Of a DNA stretch of 64,000 bases, positions 27,705 to 38,300 are shown in pieces (the first letter of the stretch is position 1; each line of letters opens with the position of its first letter). Location: assembly GCF_000378605.1 (NCBI RefSeq), contig NZ_KB905156.1, forward strand, positions 787,209 to 851,208. The letters run 5' to 3'. The DNA is from Thioalkalivibrio sp. ALJ21 (GTDB taxonomy: Bacteria; Pseudomonadota; Gammaproteobacteria; Ectothiorhodospirales; Ectothiorhodospiraceae). Under the pieces are notes generated by a model. That model was not told the DNA's origin, did not search any database, and saw nothing but the letters and a program-made list of their open reading frames with translations. Both the position numbers and the translations under genes were made by a program.

Positions 27705-28475
27705 TCAGCGCAGCATGGCGGCGAGGCGGGCGCCGAGCGCGAGCATGACGTTGACCAGGACCAGCACCGGTGCGAAGGGCTGATCCAGCGGCAGGCTGAT
27801 GGTCCAGGCGACCAGGAAACCGGTCAGTGCGATGCCCTGCGTCCAGAGCACGAGCCCGGTGAGGTTGCGTGCCAGCCAGGCCGCACCCCAGGCCGGCAGT
27901 AGCAGGGTGGCCAGGGCAGCAGGAAGCCCCAGGACCATACTCCCCAGCACGATAGCGGCGACCAGCCAGACGATTTCGCCGAGATGCTGCCAGACCGCCG
28001 GCCTGCTGGCCGCCGGCACATCCGGTGCGATCTGGGCATGCAGCCAGACGCGGAGCAGCACCGGGACCATCAGGACGGTCAGTAGGCCCAGACCGATCGC
28101 TGCCCAGAGCTCGTTGGGACCGGCAAAGTAAAGCTGGCCTTCAGCCCAGGCAGCGGCCGCCAGGCTGGCCTGAGCAAAGTTGGCGGCCAGTAGCGTGACC
28201 GCCGCCAGGCCGGCCAGGAAAACGGCCAGCGGCAGGCGTTCCCGATCCCGGCTGCGCTGCAGCAGCACCATGATCCCGCCACCCAGCAGCAGCGCCACGG
28301 GCAGCACCGGCCAGTGCAAGACCGAGGCGAGTACCCCGCCCACGGCCGCCCATTGCCCCAGGGCCAGCGCCTGCCAGACCGAGCCGCGCAGGAACAGACC
28401 GGCCCCGGCGAGCGCCAGCACCATGGTGACGAGCACGCCGGCAATGAAGGGTGTCAGCAGCAGGTCACCCGGCAT
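27705..28475 (-). CDS. znuB: metal ABC transporter permease, ZnuB-like
   Basis: Integral membrane protein of 256 residues from the ATG at 28475 (MPGDLLLTPFIAG), with about eight hydrophobic helices. It shows the ABC-3 family's LALGQWAAVGGVLAS segment near 45. The start overlaps the end of the ATPase gene by 11 bases. With the neighbouring ATPase and periplasmic binding protein it completes a high-affinity zinc (possibly manganese) importer. The sequence is divergent from enterobacterial ZnuB, so the symbol is by role and context. Confidence 0.8.
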   Translation of the reverse strand: MPGDLLLTPFIAGVLVTMVLALAGAGLFLRGSVWQALALGQWAAVGGVLASVLHWPVLPVALLLGGGIMVLLQRSRDRERLPLAVFLAGLAAVTLLAANFAQASLAAAAWAEGQLYFAGPNELWAAIGLGLLTVLMVPVLLRVWLHAQIAPDVPAASRPAVWQHLGEIVWLVAAIVLGSMVLGLPAALATLLLPAWGAAWLARNLTGLVLWTQGIALTGFLVAWTISLPLDQPFAPVLVLVNVMLALGARLAAMLR

Positions 28476-29073
28476 CCAGGTACTCCGCAAGTGGGTGTTT
28501 CTCCAGGCCGAGCGCCTGCAGGAAGTCATCGTCGTGGCTGGTGATCAGCAGGGTCGTCTCGGCCGGGACCGCCTTGATCAGTTCCACCGCGTCGGCACGG
28601 ACCTCGGCATCCAGATGGTTGGCGGGTTCATCCAGCAGGATCAACCGCTGCGCCGACGAGTCTTCGCCTCGGCTGGTCAGCACGGCGGCCAGACGCAGGA
28701 GTTGCCACTGGCCGCCGCTCAGGCGGTCCAGCCGCCGATCCAGCAGGGCCCGAACGCCCTCATGTTCGGGCACGCTGGCCCCCATCGCGCGAAGCCAGTC
28801 GTGCCCGGACAGGGGCCAGGGCTGCGGGCGGGCGTGGTCCTGAGCCAGCAGGCTGGGGTGCGTACGCGGGGCGAGTTCAAAACGCCCGCCGTGAACGCGG
28901 GCCTGTCCGGTGATGGCTTTCAGCAGTAGCGATTTGCCCACCCCGTTGGGTCCGGTCAGGGCCCAGCGGGCACCTGCCGGGATCTCCAGGGACAAAGGCC
29001 CGATTACCGGACGGTCGAACCCCAGGAGGGCCGACTGGGTATGCAGGATGGGCGGGACTGGCTCGGGTGGCAT
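28465..29073 (-). CDS. znuC: metal ABC transporter ATPase, ZnuC-like
   Basis: ABC ATPase of 202 residues. Walker A is GPNGVGKSLLLKAI near residue 40, the signature LSGGQWQLLRLA near 117, and Walker B RLILLDEPANHLD near 142, followed by the SHD switch histidine. It is shorter than usual ZnuC because the segment between Walker A and the signature is compact. I chose the ATG at 29073; a TTG ten codons upstream is possible. A strong hairpin precedes it after znuA. Confidence 0.82.
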   Translation of the reverse strand: MPPEPVPPILHTQSALLGFDRPVIGPLSLEIPAGARWALTGPNGVGKSLLLKAITGQARVHGGRFELAPRTHPSLLAQDHARPQPWPLSGHDWLRAMGASVPEHEGVRALLDRRLDRLSGGQWQLLRLAAVLTSRGEDSSAQRLILLDEPANHLDAEVRADAVELIKAVPAETTLLITSHDDDFLQALGLEKHPLAEYLDAG

Positions 29074-29108
29074 GCAGGTTCGTGAGAATGGGGCGGTGGC
29101 CAATGATA

Positions 29109-29139
29109 ACGGACCCGGAAAGCGGCTTTCCGGGTCCGT
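29109..29139 (-). terminator. intercistronic hairpin between znuA and znuC
   Basis: Perfect inverted repeat CGGACCCGGAAAGC/GCTTTCCGGGTCCG with a short loop, extended by an A-T pair, followed on the minus strand by TTATCATT. It is likely a partial terminator or 3' stabiliser that keeps the binding protein mRNA more abundant than the ATPase and permease message. Confidence 0.6.
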
Positions 29140-29162
29140 CGTGACAGCGGCTTCTGCTGTCT

Positions 29163-30089
29163 TCAGCGCTGGGGCAGGGCCTGCGCCCAGGTGCTCATCA
29201 GTTCGAGGTAGCCATCGAGGCCGGAGTCCGCCGGCGGATCCAGCGGTACGGCGTGCGTCGGCCAGCCCAGGTTCCGTTCCAGGAATTCGGCGCCGCGAGG
29301 TGGCTGGAACTCGGCGTACAGGACAGTGCCCTCGGTGCCTTCGAGATCATCCACGAGACTGCGCAGATGGCGCGCGGTGGGCGGAATCCCCGGCGCCGGT
29401 TCCAGATAGCCGACGATTTCGACCGGCAGCCACTCTTCCAGATAGTCGAGGTCCTCGTGGTAGACCACGATGCGCTGGTCTGGCTCCACACGCTCGGCCA
29501 GCTTATCGGCGTGTTCGCGCAGGCGGTCGGCGGCTGCCTCTGCGCGCTGCATGAACGCTTCGGCGTGATCCGGGTGCAGCTCGCTCATGCGCTCGGCCAG
29601 CGCGAGCCCGATCTCGGCCATGCGCAGGGGGTCGGCATTGAAATGCGGATTGCCCTCCTCGTGCACGTGGCCCATGTTCGGCCCGTCCATGGTGATGGAA
29701 CGGCGCAGTTCGACCTTGTCGGCCGCGCGGAAGTGGCCCGGCTGCCCCGAGTTGATTGCGCGGTTGTTGGCGCCGCGCTGGGCGGCGGGCAGCCAGCCTT
29801 CCTCGAGGCCGGCCCCGATCTCCAGCAGCATGTCGGCCCGGCGCAGGGCGGCCATGAAGCTGGGGCGGGCGTCAAGGTAATGTGCATCGCGGTCCGGCGG
29901 CGCGAGCACACGGACCTCGGCCTCGTCACCACCGATCTCGCGGGCCAGGGCTCCTAGGCTGGAGGTGGTGGCCACGATGTTCAGTCCGGCGGCCGCCTGC
30001 GCGGGTAGCAGGATGAGGGCAAGTGCCGCCACCGAGGCAACGGCGGCGAGCGTCCGGGTGATACGGGTGCGAGTCTTGCTAAAGGGCAT
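29163..30089 (-). CDS. znuA: periplasmic metal-binding protein, ZnuA-like
   Basis: Solute-binding protein of the TroA/ZnuA cluster, 308 residues from the ATG at 30089. It has a signal peptide: RTRITR, hydrophobic LAAVASVAALALILL, cleavage after AQA. Metal-ligand candidates are His in DRDAHYLDARPS near 62, His in GNPHFNADP near 145, and His in VVYHEDLDYLE near 205, with an acidic residue in YAEFQPPRG. The usual His-rich loop of ZnuA is reduced to MGHVHEEGNPH. It lies 83 bases after the His-rich outer-membrane protein gene. Confidence 0.85.
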   Translation of the reverse strand: MPFSKTRTRITRTLAAVASVAALALILLPAQAAAGLNIVATTSSLGALAREIGGDEAEVRVLAPPDRDAHYLDARPSFMAALRRADMLLEIGAGLEEGWLPAAQRGANNRAINSGQPGHFRAADKVELRRSITMDGPNMGHVHEEGNPHFNADPLRMAEIGLALAERMSELHPDHAEAFMQRAEAAADRLREHADKLAERVEPDQRIVVYHEDLDYLEEWLPVEIVGYLEPAPGIPPTARHLRSLVDDLEGTEGTVLYAEFQPPRGAEFLERNLGWPTHAVPLDPPADSGLDGYLELMSTWAQALPQR

Positions 30090-30172
30090 GCGGGACTCCT
30101 GGTAATATCGGCGTACGGATGGGGCCGGCAGGGCTTCAGCGGTCCTGCCGACCTTGAGCAAGGCAATACTGA

Positions 30173-31501
30173 TCAGAAGCGGTGGGCGCCGTGCGCGCCG
30201 AGGGCTACGTTCAGCTGCAGCATGAATTCCAGCCCGCGGTCGCGATCACCGTCCTCGTCGACGAAGTCGTTCTGCGACAGCTGCGCGCGCAGGAATACCG
30301 GCTCCACCGGGCGGAAGGTCACCTGGGCGGAGTGGCGATAGCTGGTACCGAACGAGGGTTCCGCAAAGTTGCGCTCGCTGCCTTCGTTCGTGGGCAGGCC
30401 GCGATTGGTCAGGCCCAGGGCCTCGGAACGCAGGCCGGCCTCCCAGCGTGGGGCAAAGCCGTACACCCCCTGGATATAGAGACCATCCTGGCGCGCCTTG
30501 CCGCTACCCTGGGCGTTGCCGGCGATGGTGGTCTGGTCTTCGCGACGCTGGTAGTCGACGTCGATCTCGCGATAGAAGTATTCGCCCTGCAGCCGCCAGT
30601 CGCCGTGGCCGTAGGCGCTGCCCGAGCTGTACTTGTAGACGGCGTCCAGCCCTGCGAACCAGGCATCGCCATCCCACTCCTCCAGGCCCGAACCGTGTTC
30701 GGTCTCTTCCTGCCAGGTGCGGGCGTAGCCACCGGAGATGCCGAACTGCATGGCGTGATCCGGCCCCAGGTCGGGCCCGAACTTGGCGAAGGCAGTGATC
30801 AGACGCGGACCCGATACACTGGAGAACGAGGAACGAATCTCGTCGCCGTCGTTGGTGGTGTGCGAGCCGCCCGAGCCCTGATAGGGGATGAAGCTGTTGT
30901 CGCCCTGGAGGAGCTCCACCCCGAGTTTGGTATAGGTCTCCGTCGGCGCGAGCCAGGTGGCCTGGACGCCGGTTTCCTGCAGGCCGTGGTCGCCGAACAG
31001 GTATTCGTTGACCAGCGGGCGGTCGACGAAGTCCCAGTCATGGCCATGGCGGCTGTTGATGTAGCCGATGTCCGACAGGAATTTGCCCGCCTTGACCTGG
31101 AAGCCGCCCGGCAGGGCGCGGGTGGTCAGGTAGGCCTCTTCGACCTCGACGTGGTCCTCGTCGAACCCGAGCATCAGGAACCCGTCGAACAGGTCGCCGA
31201 GATTGGCCTCAAAGGCCAGTTCGTTGTGCCCCAGGTTGAAGCCGTCGTCGAACCCGTGGTCATGCCCGTGGCCGTGGTCGTGCCCATGGTCATGGCCGTC
31301 ATCGAATCCAGCTGGTTCGCGGATCCCGTGTGACATCTCGTTGTAGTAGATCCCTTCCAGGATCAGCGAGATGTCCAGCCCCCAGTTGCGGTCTCCCGCG
31401 CGCGTCTCCCACTGCTGGGCGGTGGCGGCGGTCGGCACGGCGAGTGCCAGGGCGGTCAGTCCACCCAGGGCGGGGCGGAGCAGGTGCGTGTTGTGCGGCA
31501 T
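30173..31501 (-). CDS. zinc-regulated outer-membrane beta-barrel protein, His-rich
   Basis: Predicted outer-membrane protein of 442 residues from the ATG at 31501. A signal peptide ending TAATA is followed by alternating aromatic/hydrophobic strands and a C-terminal Phe, typical of beta-barrels. Near residues 65-85 there is a repeated Asp/Gly/His loop (DHGHDHGHGHDHG), a likely zinc-binding patch at the cell surface or periplasm. It is the first gene of the znu-like operon, and two Zur-type sites lie 55-100 bases upstream. A role in zinc passage across the outer membrane is inferred. Confidence 0.75.
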   Translation of the reverse strand: MPHNTHLLRPALGGLTALALAVPTAATAQQWETRAGDRNWGLDISLILEGIYYNEMSHGIREPAGFDDGHDHGHDHGHGHDHGFDDGFNLGHNELAFEANLGDLFDGFLMLGFDEDHVEVEEAYLTTRALPGGFQVKAGKFLSDIGYINSRHGHDWDFVDRPLVNEYLFGDHGLQETGVQATWLAPTETYTKLGVELLQGDNSFIPYQGSGGSHTTNDGDEIRSSFSSVSGPRLITAFAKFGPDLGPDHAMQFGISGGYARTWQEETEHGSGLEEWDGDAWFAGLDAVYKYSSGSAYGHGDWRLQGEYFYREIDVDYQRREDQTTIAGNAQGSGKARQDGLYIQGVYGFAPRWEAGLRSEALGLTNRGLPTNEGSERNFAEPSFGTSYRHSAQVTFRPVEPVFLRAQLSQNDFVDEDGDRDRGLEFMLQLNVALGAHGAHRF

Positions 31502-31553
31502 GACGGACTCCCAAACATGTACAGACACGCCGAAGGTCTCGGCGTGAATAGGT

Positions 31554-31598
31554 TGTTATATCGTTACACGGCGATCTCACGTTATAAGATAACGTTTT
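31554..31598. promoter_or_regulatory. tandem Zur sites upstream of the zinc uptake operon
   Basis: A strong site, ACGTTATAAGATAACGTTTT (31579-31598), has the inverted pair GTTAT-AAG-ATAAC. A weaker one, TGTTATATCGTTACA (31554-31568), lies about 26 bp nearer the gene. The strong site shares GTTATA-NN-ATAACGTTT with the folE2/dksA2 operator. Confidence 0.75.
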
Positions 31599-31628
31599 AG
31601 GGCGCAACCCCGACGGAGGCCGGAGGGA

Positions 31629-32141
31629 CTACAGGTGCCTGGGAATCCCGACGCTTGTCAGGGCTTCGGCCCAGGCTTCGAGCTTGGCCTCGAAGCTCCA
31701 GCGCGCGTTGGCCGGACTGGTCGATGGCAGGCGCAGGGCCTCGACGCCGAGTGCCCGGGTCTCGTGCAGGCGGCGAGCGCTCTCCGCGCCGTTGTGCAGG
31801 ACGAGGCGCAGTTCCGGTGCTTCCCGGGTCAGCCGAGTGAGGTCATTGGGTGCGGCGGCACGGATGGCGCTGTCCAGGCTGCCCTCGCGCTGGCAGGTGC
31901 CGTAGACATCCCAGAGGCCGATGCGGTGTTCGAGCAGGCGGCGGATGCGCTCGGGGTATTCAAGGTCGGGGAAGGGTTCGCCAAGGATGGCGGCCATGAT
32001 CGGCCAGAACTGGTTGCGCGGGTTCGCGTAGTACGCCTGGGCCTGGAGGGAGGCCACCCCGGGGAAGCTGCCCAGCACGACGGCGCGGGTGTGGGCGTTC
32101 AGGACCGGTGGAAAGGCCTGAAGGTGAGCGGGCTCGGCCAT
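31629..32141 (-). CDS. DNA-deoxyinosine glycosylase (UDG superfamily)
   Basis: Base-excision enzyme of 170 residues from the ATG at 32141 (MAEPAHLQAF). The motif AVVLGSFPGVASLQAQAYYANPRNQFWP near residue 25 and LPSTSPANARW near 140 match the family 6 uracil-DNA-glycosylase-fold enzymes that remove hypoxanthine from DNA. It starts 10 bases after the zur stop, so it is probably cotranscribed with zur. A functional link to zinc control is not apparent. Confidence 0.82.
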   Translation of the reverse strand: MAEPAHLQAFPPVLNAHTRAVVLGSFPGVASLQAQAYYANPRNQFWPIMAAILGEPFPDLEYPERIRRLLEHRIGLWDVYGTCQREGSLDSAIRAAAPNDLTRLTREAPELRLVLHNGAESARRLHETRALGVEALRLPSTSPANARWSFEAKLEAWAEALTSVGIPRHL

Positions 32142-32151
32142 CCCGGATCGG

Positions 32152-32622
32152 TCAGGCGTTGCGACAGTCCGCGCAGAGCCCGTGCAGTTCGACCATGCGC
32201 GAGTCGATGGCAAAGCCCTGAGCGGTGGCTTCGGCCTCGAGCGCCTGCGTGGCCGGGTCCGGGGTGTGGAATTCGGTGATCTGGCCACAGCCGTCGCAAA
32301 TCATCAGCGCGGATTCGTGGCGTTCGCCCGGGTGGGAGCAGGCGACGAAGCCGTTCAGGCTCTCGATGCGGTGGATCAGACCCTGTTCCAGCAGGAAGGC
32401 CAGGGTCCGGTAGACCGTTGGCGGTTTGATGCTGTGGTCATCCGAGGACAACGCATGGATCAGGTCGTAGGCCTTGATCACGCCGTCGGTGCGCAGGATC
32501 TGTTCGAGGATGCGGCGGCGCTGTTCGGTCAGTCTGGCCCCGCGTCGGGTGCAGACGCGCTCGGCGTCCGCCAGGGCCTGCTCGATATCCGCCGGACTGT
32601 GGGAATGCGCTGTCGAGGTCAT
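32152..32622 (-). CDS. zur: zinc uptake regulator Zur
   Basis: Fur-family zinc-sensing repressor of 156 residues. The winged helix contains KPPTVYRTLAFLLEQGLIHRI near 67-87. The metal sites include CSHPGERHESALMICDGCG near 95-113 and a terminal LCADCRN, giving two CxxC pairs for structural zinc, unlike the cysteine-free homologue at 6751. The operators at 25510 and 31579 are its predicted targets. It lies at the edge of the zinc island and is followed by the glycosylase gene. Confidence 0.92.
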   Translation of the reverse strand: MTSTAHSHSPADIEQALADAERVCTRRGARLTEQRRRILEQILRTDGVIKAYDLIHALSSDDHSIKPPTVYRTLAFLLEQGLIHRIESLNGFVACSHPGERHESALMICDGCGQITEFHTPDPATQALEAEATAQGFAIDSRMVELHGLCADCRNA

Positions 32623-32685
32623 GGCGCCTAGGATAGCGGAAAGTGGCTCGCGCCTCTCGGCGTTGGTCGAGAGGCGCCAGTCTCG

Positions 32686-33741
32686 CTAGCGCAGCTCGAT
32701 CCCTGTTGAATCCGCGTCTTGCGTCACAGGGGTGGCCGAGGCGGCATCCGCGGGCGTTGCCTCCGTCGCTTCGTGACGCGCGAAGACCTCGCCGGCCCAG
32801 CGCGCGCGCTGCTCGGGGGGCTCGGTGCCGTCGCGCCCGACCAGGTGGGCGTCCACGGCAAGCAACCGGCTCTCCAGCCCCTCGCCATTGGCGATCTGGA
32901 TCGCGAGCCCGGGGCGGGCGTTGAGTTCGAGGATCAGGGGGCCGCGGTTCTGGTCGATCACCACGTCCACGCCCAGATAGCCCAGTTTGCTCAGTTCGTA
33001 ACAGCCCGACGCCAGTTGCATCAGGTCACCCCAGCCGGGAATTTCCAGCCCGACAATCGAGTGTTCGGTGTCGGGGTGTTCCCAGATGGGCCGGTTGTGT
33101 TGCACGCCGCCGATGGTCTTGCCGGAAGCCAGGTCGATCCCGGTGCCGACTGCACCCTGGTGCAGGTTGGCCTTGCCGTCGGAGTCCTGGGTGGGCAGGC
33201 GCATCATGGCCATGACCGGGTACCCCCGGTAGACAACGGTGCGGATGTCGGGCACGCCACGATAGGTGATCTGATCGAAGGCCGAGGAGAACCGGACCCG
33301 CTGTTCGATCATCGCCATGTCGGGACGTCCGCCCAGGCTGTACATCCCGGAGAGGATGTTGGAGCAGTGGTCGTGCAGCTCGCTCATCTCCATCGTGCGG
33401 CCGCTGGCGCGCCGCAGCCGGTCCCCGCGCCAGCCGGTAATGACCAGGATGCCGTCGCCGGCGGCCCCATGCGCCGGCTTGATCACGAAGCCGTCGGGAT
33501 AGGCGCGCAACAGACGCTCGAGTTTGCGAATCTCGTGATGCGACCGCACGACCCCGTAGAGTTCGGGCACCGAAAGGCCGGCATCCAGGGCGAGGCGCTT
33601 GGTCTCCAGCTTGTCGTCCACCCGCGGGTAGAAGCGTCGGTGATTGTACTGCGCGATGAAGCGGGCGTTGCGCGCATTCATCCCCACAATGCCTTGCGCG
33701 CGCAAGGTCCGCGGGAGTACGAAGCGTGGCAGCCAGCCCAT
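32686..33741 (-). CDS. alpha-L-glutamate ligase-related ATP-grasp protein
   Basis: RimK-like ATP-grasp protein of 351 residues. It opens with GMNARNARFIAQYNHRRFYPRVDDK, the signature of the glutamate-ligase-related family. Then come FVIKPAHGAAGDGILVI near 95 (ATP-binding loop) and GYLGVDVVIDQNRGPLILELNARPGLAIQIANGEGL near 250 (metal ligands). These proteins form peptide bonds between amino acids or to a protein or peptide acceptor; the acceptor here is unknown. It is the last gene of a three-gene cassette with the 7TM transglutaminase-like and retropepsin-like genes. Confidence 0.88.
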   Translation of the reverse strand: MGWLPRFVLPRTLRAQGIVGMNARNARFIAQYNHRRFYPRVDDKLETKRLALDAGLSVPELYGVVRSHHEIRKLERLLRAYPDGFVIKPAHGAAGDGILVITGWRGDRLRRASGRTMEMSELHDHCSNILSGMYSLGGRPDMAMIEQRVRFSSAFDQITYRGVPDIRTVVYRGYPVMAMMRLPTQDSDGKANLHQGAVGTGIDLASGKTIGGVQHNRPIWEHPDTEHSIVGLEIPGWGDLMQLASGCYELSKLGYLGVDVVIDQNRGPLILELNARPGLAIQIANGEGLESRLLAVDAHLVGRDGTEPPEQRARWAGEVFARHEATEATPADAASATPVTQDADSTGIELR

Positions 33742-33742
33742 G

Positions 33743-35293
33743 CTAGCGATCCTCCGAGCGTTTGGAGGGCTGCATAGCCTCCTGCATGCGGCCGAAACGG
33801 AACAGCTCGCTCAGGCGGTAGCCCGTGTAGCGCCCGAGCAGCAGGGTCATCGCCAGCAGCACCAGCAGCAGTTCGGGGAATACGAACAACAGGTGCTCCA
33901 GGTGGCGATTGGCCATCAGGCCATAGGCGGCCGCGGCCACGGCCAGGCTGCCGATGCCCTGGGTAATCGCGTCCGATGGCCCGTGTTCTTCCCAGACCAC
34001 GGACATGCGCTCGATGGTCATGGCCAGGATGACCATCGGGAACAGCGAGAGCGCGAGCGCCCGTTCGAACCCCAGCTGGTGCGAGAGGATGCTGATCCCC
34101 AGCATCAGCATGATGACCACGCTGACCACTGCGGCCAGTCGCGGTACGAGCAGTAATCGCAGGTGCTCGAGGTAAAAGCGTACAGCCAGGCCGAGTGACA
34201 CGATCAGGGTGAACAGGATGATCCCGGCCAGCAGCTGTGTCTCGCGAAAGGACAGTGCGATCAGTACCGGCATGAACGTCCCGAATGTCTGGACGCCGAT
34301 CACATTGCGCAGGAACACGATGATCATGGCCCCGAGGGGGACCATGAGCAGCACGCGGTAGGTGTTCTGGGTTCCCAGCGGGAGATTCAGGGTGGAGAAC
34401 TCCATCAGCTGCGCGTTCACGGTCTCGCCGAATCGCTGGGCGGTGGTCAGGGCGTCCTGTACGCCCCGCGAGACCGCAAAGCGGACCTCGGCGTCGCGTC
34501 CGTTGGAGACCTCCAGCAGGGGCGCGGAGCCATGGGCCCAGACGACCACATCGTCCGGGTATTCGATCTCGCCCGACAGCGGGTGAATGGGCACCCAGCG
34601 CCGCGTGTTGTGGACCTCGATCCAGGTTTCTGGCCGTATGTCGCGGCGCCCGTCGCGCAGGTGCAACGTGGTGACCATGCGCGCGGGGATCCGGGCCGTA
34701 GCCAGGAGTTCGATCAGCGTCTGACTGCGTTGTACGCGGTCGCCGCCGTCATCGGCGAATACCGCGGCATTCGATGCGGGTGCGGCGTGTGCGAGGTCAT
34801 TGACCAGCACCGAGGCGAAGGTCTGGATATCCGAAGACCGGCTGCGGACGTCCTCGATCAGCGCATCCGCCGCGGAGCGGTAGGGCTCGGTCCATTCAGG
34901 GGCCCCGACGGGGCCTGGGTAGTCAGCGTCCGAGCGGTCATCGCTGTCGCGGTAGAGGGTCGCCCGGTAGTACAGCACCTGTTCTCCGCGCGGCTGCCGG
35001 GTGGTCCATTGGGCGATGCGGTCGTCCTGGCCGCGCAGCGTATTCAGGCCATAGCCGCGCGAGACGAAGCCTTCATCCAGGATGGCGAAATTGGGCAAGC
35101 GATCCGGGATGCGCAACTGCACGTTGGCCGCACCCCCGGTGGGCTGATAACGAACGCGTGCTTCAATCTGCCAGGTCTCGGCCGATGCCCCGGGCATGAC
35201 GGGCATGTCCAGGGCGATGACCTTGTACGCAAAGATCCCGAGCCCGATCGTGCTCAACAGCACGATCAGGATCGGGAGATGAAAACGTCTCAC
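33743..35293 (-). CDS. inactive transglutaminase-like protein fused to 7TM domain
   Basis: Membrane protein of 516 residues. There is one N-terminal helix (LPILIVLLSTIGLGIF), a periplasmic region of about 250 residues with a transglutaminase-like fold (RIPARMVTTLHLRDGRRDIRPETWIEVH), then seven hydrophobic helices from about residue 300. The catalytic Cys expected in the transglutaminase part is not seen, matching the family described as inactive. Its start overlaps the retropepsin-like gene, and it ends two bases from the ATP-grasp start. It may present or transport the ATP-grasp product. Confidence 0.85.
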   Translation of the reverse strand: MRRFHLPILIVLLSTIGLGIFAYKVIALDMPVMPGASAETWQIEARVRYQPTGGAANVQLRIPDRLPNFAILDEGFVSRGYGLNTLRGQDDRIAQWTTRQPRGEQVLYYRATLYRDSDDRSDADYPGPVGAPEWTEPYRSAADALIEDVRSRSSDIQTFASVLVNDLAHAAPASNAAVFADDGGDRVQRSQTLIELLATARIPARMVTTLHLRDGRRDIRPETWIEVHNTRRWVPIHPLSGEIEYPDDVVVWAHGSAPLLEVSNGRDAEVRFAVSRGVQDALTTAQRFGETVNAQLMEFSTLNLPLGTQNTYRVLLMVPLGAMIIVFLRNVIGVQTFGTFMPVLIALSFRETQLLAGIILFTLIVSLGLAVRFYLEHLRLLLVPRLAAVVSVVIMLMLGISILSHQLGFERALALSLFPMVILAMTIERMSVVWEEHGPSDAITQGIGSLAVAAAAYGLMANRHLEHLLFVFPELLLVLLAMTLLLGRYTGYRLSELFRFGRMQEAMQPSKRSEDR

Positions 35294-35838
35294 GAATCGT
35301 CGTCTCCGCAGTCGGGCCGATGCGTGTGTTCGGCCCCAGAGTCGACCAGAATATGTCCGGCCAGGTGCGCGCGGCCAATGAGGGCCTGATAGGTGAGGTT
35401 AGTCCGGTCGATGAGGGTCGTGTCGCCCTTGATGCGCTGGTCGCCGATGCAGAACTCCATCGAGATTACCGGCCGCTCCTGGCTCTCGCCGCTGTGGCGG
35501 CGGATGCGGACGATGCGCTCGACCGGGCGTTCCAGGGTGATATAGGCGTCGTCGTCATCCGGGTCGATGACATCGAAGCGGATCCAGTCCTCGCCGTCGC
35601 GCTCGAACTTTTCCTTGTTGAGTGCGTTCAGGGACGATGATGTCGCCCCCGTGTCCAGGCGCGCCTCCAGCACGATCCCCTCGTCCACGATTTCGACATC
35701 TTCGACGGTGCCCAGAATGGACAGAGACGATGGGTCTTCCTTCGCGTGTGCCGGGGCCAGGGCGAGGGCCAGGCCGAGCAGCATTCCCCCGAAAGCGCTT
35801 TTCGTTAAGCTGGACGGAAGGGTTGGGCGTATGGACAC
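35290..35838 (-). CDS. retropepsin-like aspartic protease, periplasmic
   Basis: Protein of 182 residues starting at the GTG at 35838, which follows a good GAGGAGG site. A signal peptide (hydrophobic [12 protein letters not shown], cleavage after AHA) leads into the aspartic protease motif [15 protein letters not shown] near residue 57. Then comes [28 protein letters not shown], the second family hallmark. Databases often name such proteins ATP-dependent zinc protease, which the sequence does not support. It is the first gene of the three-gene cassette and divergent from ppsA. Confidence 0.85.
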   Translation of the reverse strand: MSIRPTLPSSLTKSAFGGMLLGLALALAPAHAKEDPSSLSILGTVEDVEIVDEGIVLEARLDTGATSSSLNALNKEKFERDGEDWIRFDVIDPDDDDAYITLERPVERIVRIRRHSGESQERPVISMEFCIGDQRIKGDTTLIDRTNLTYQALIGRAHLAGHILVDSGAEHTHRPDCGDDDS

Positions 35839-35936
35839 GGGGCCTCCTCGATTATGGGGGTCAAAATGGATCCAGTGTATCCCAGAGGCGTCACGGCCCC
35901 ATGTTAGACAGTTCACAAACCTTCTTGGGAGGCGCA

Positions 35937-38297
<2,361 letters not shown>

Positions 38298-38300
38298 GAC

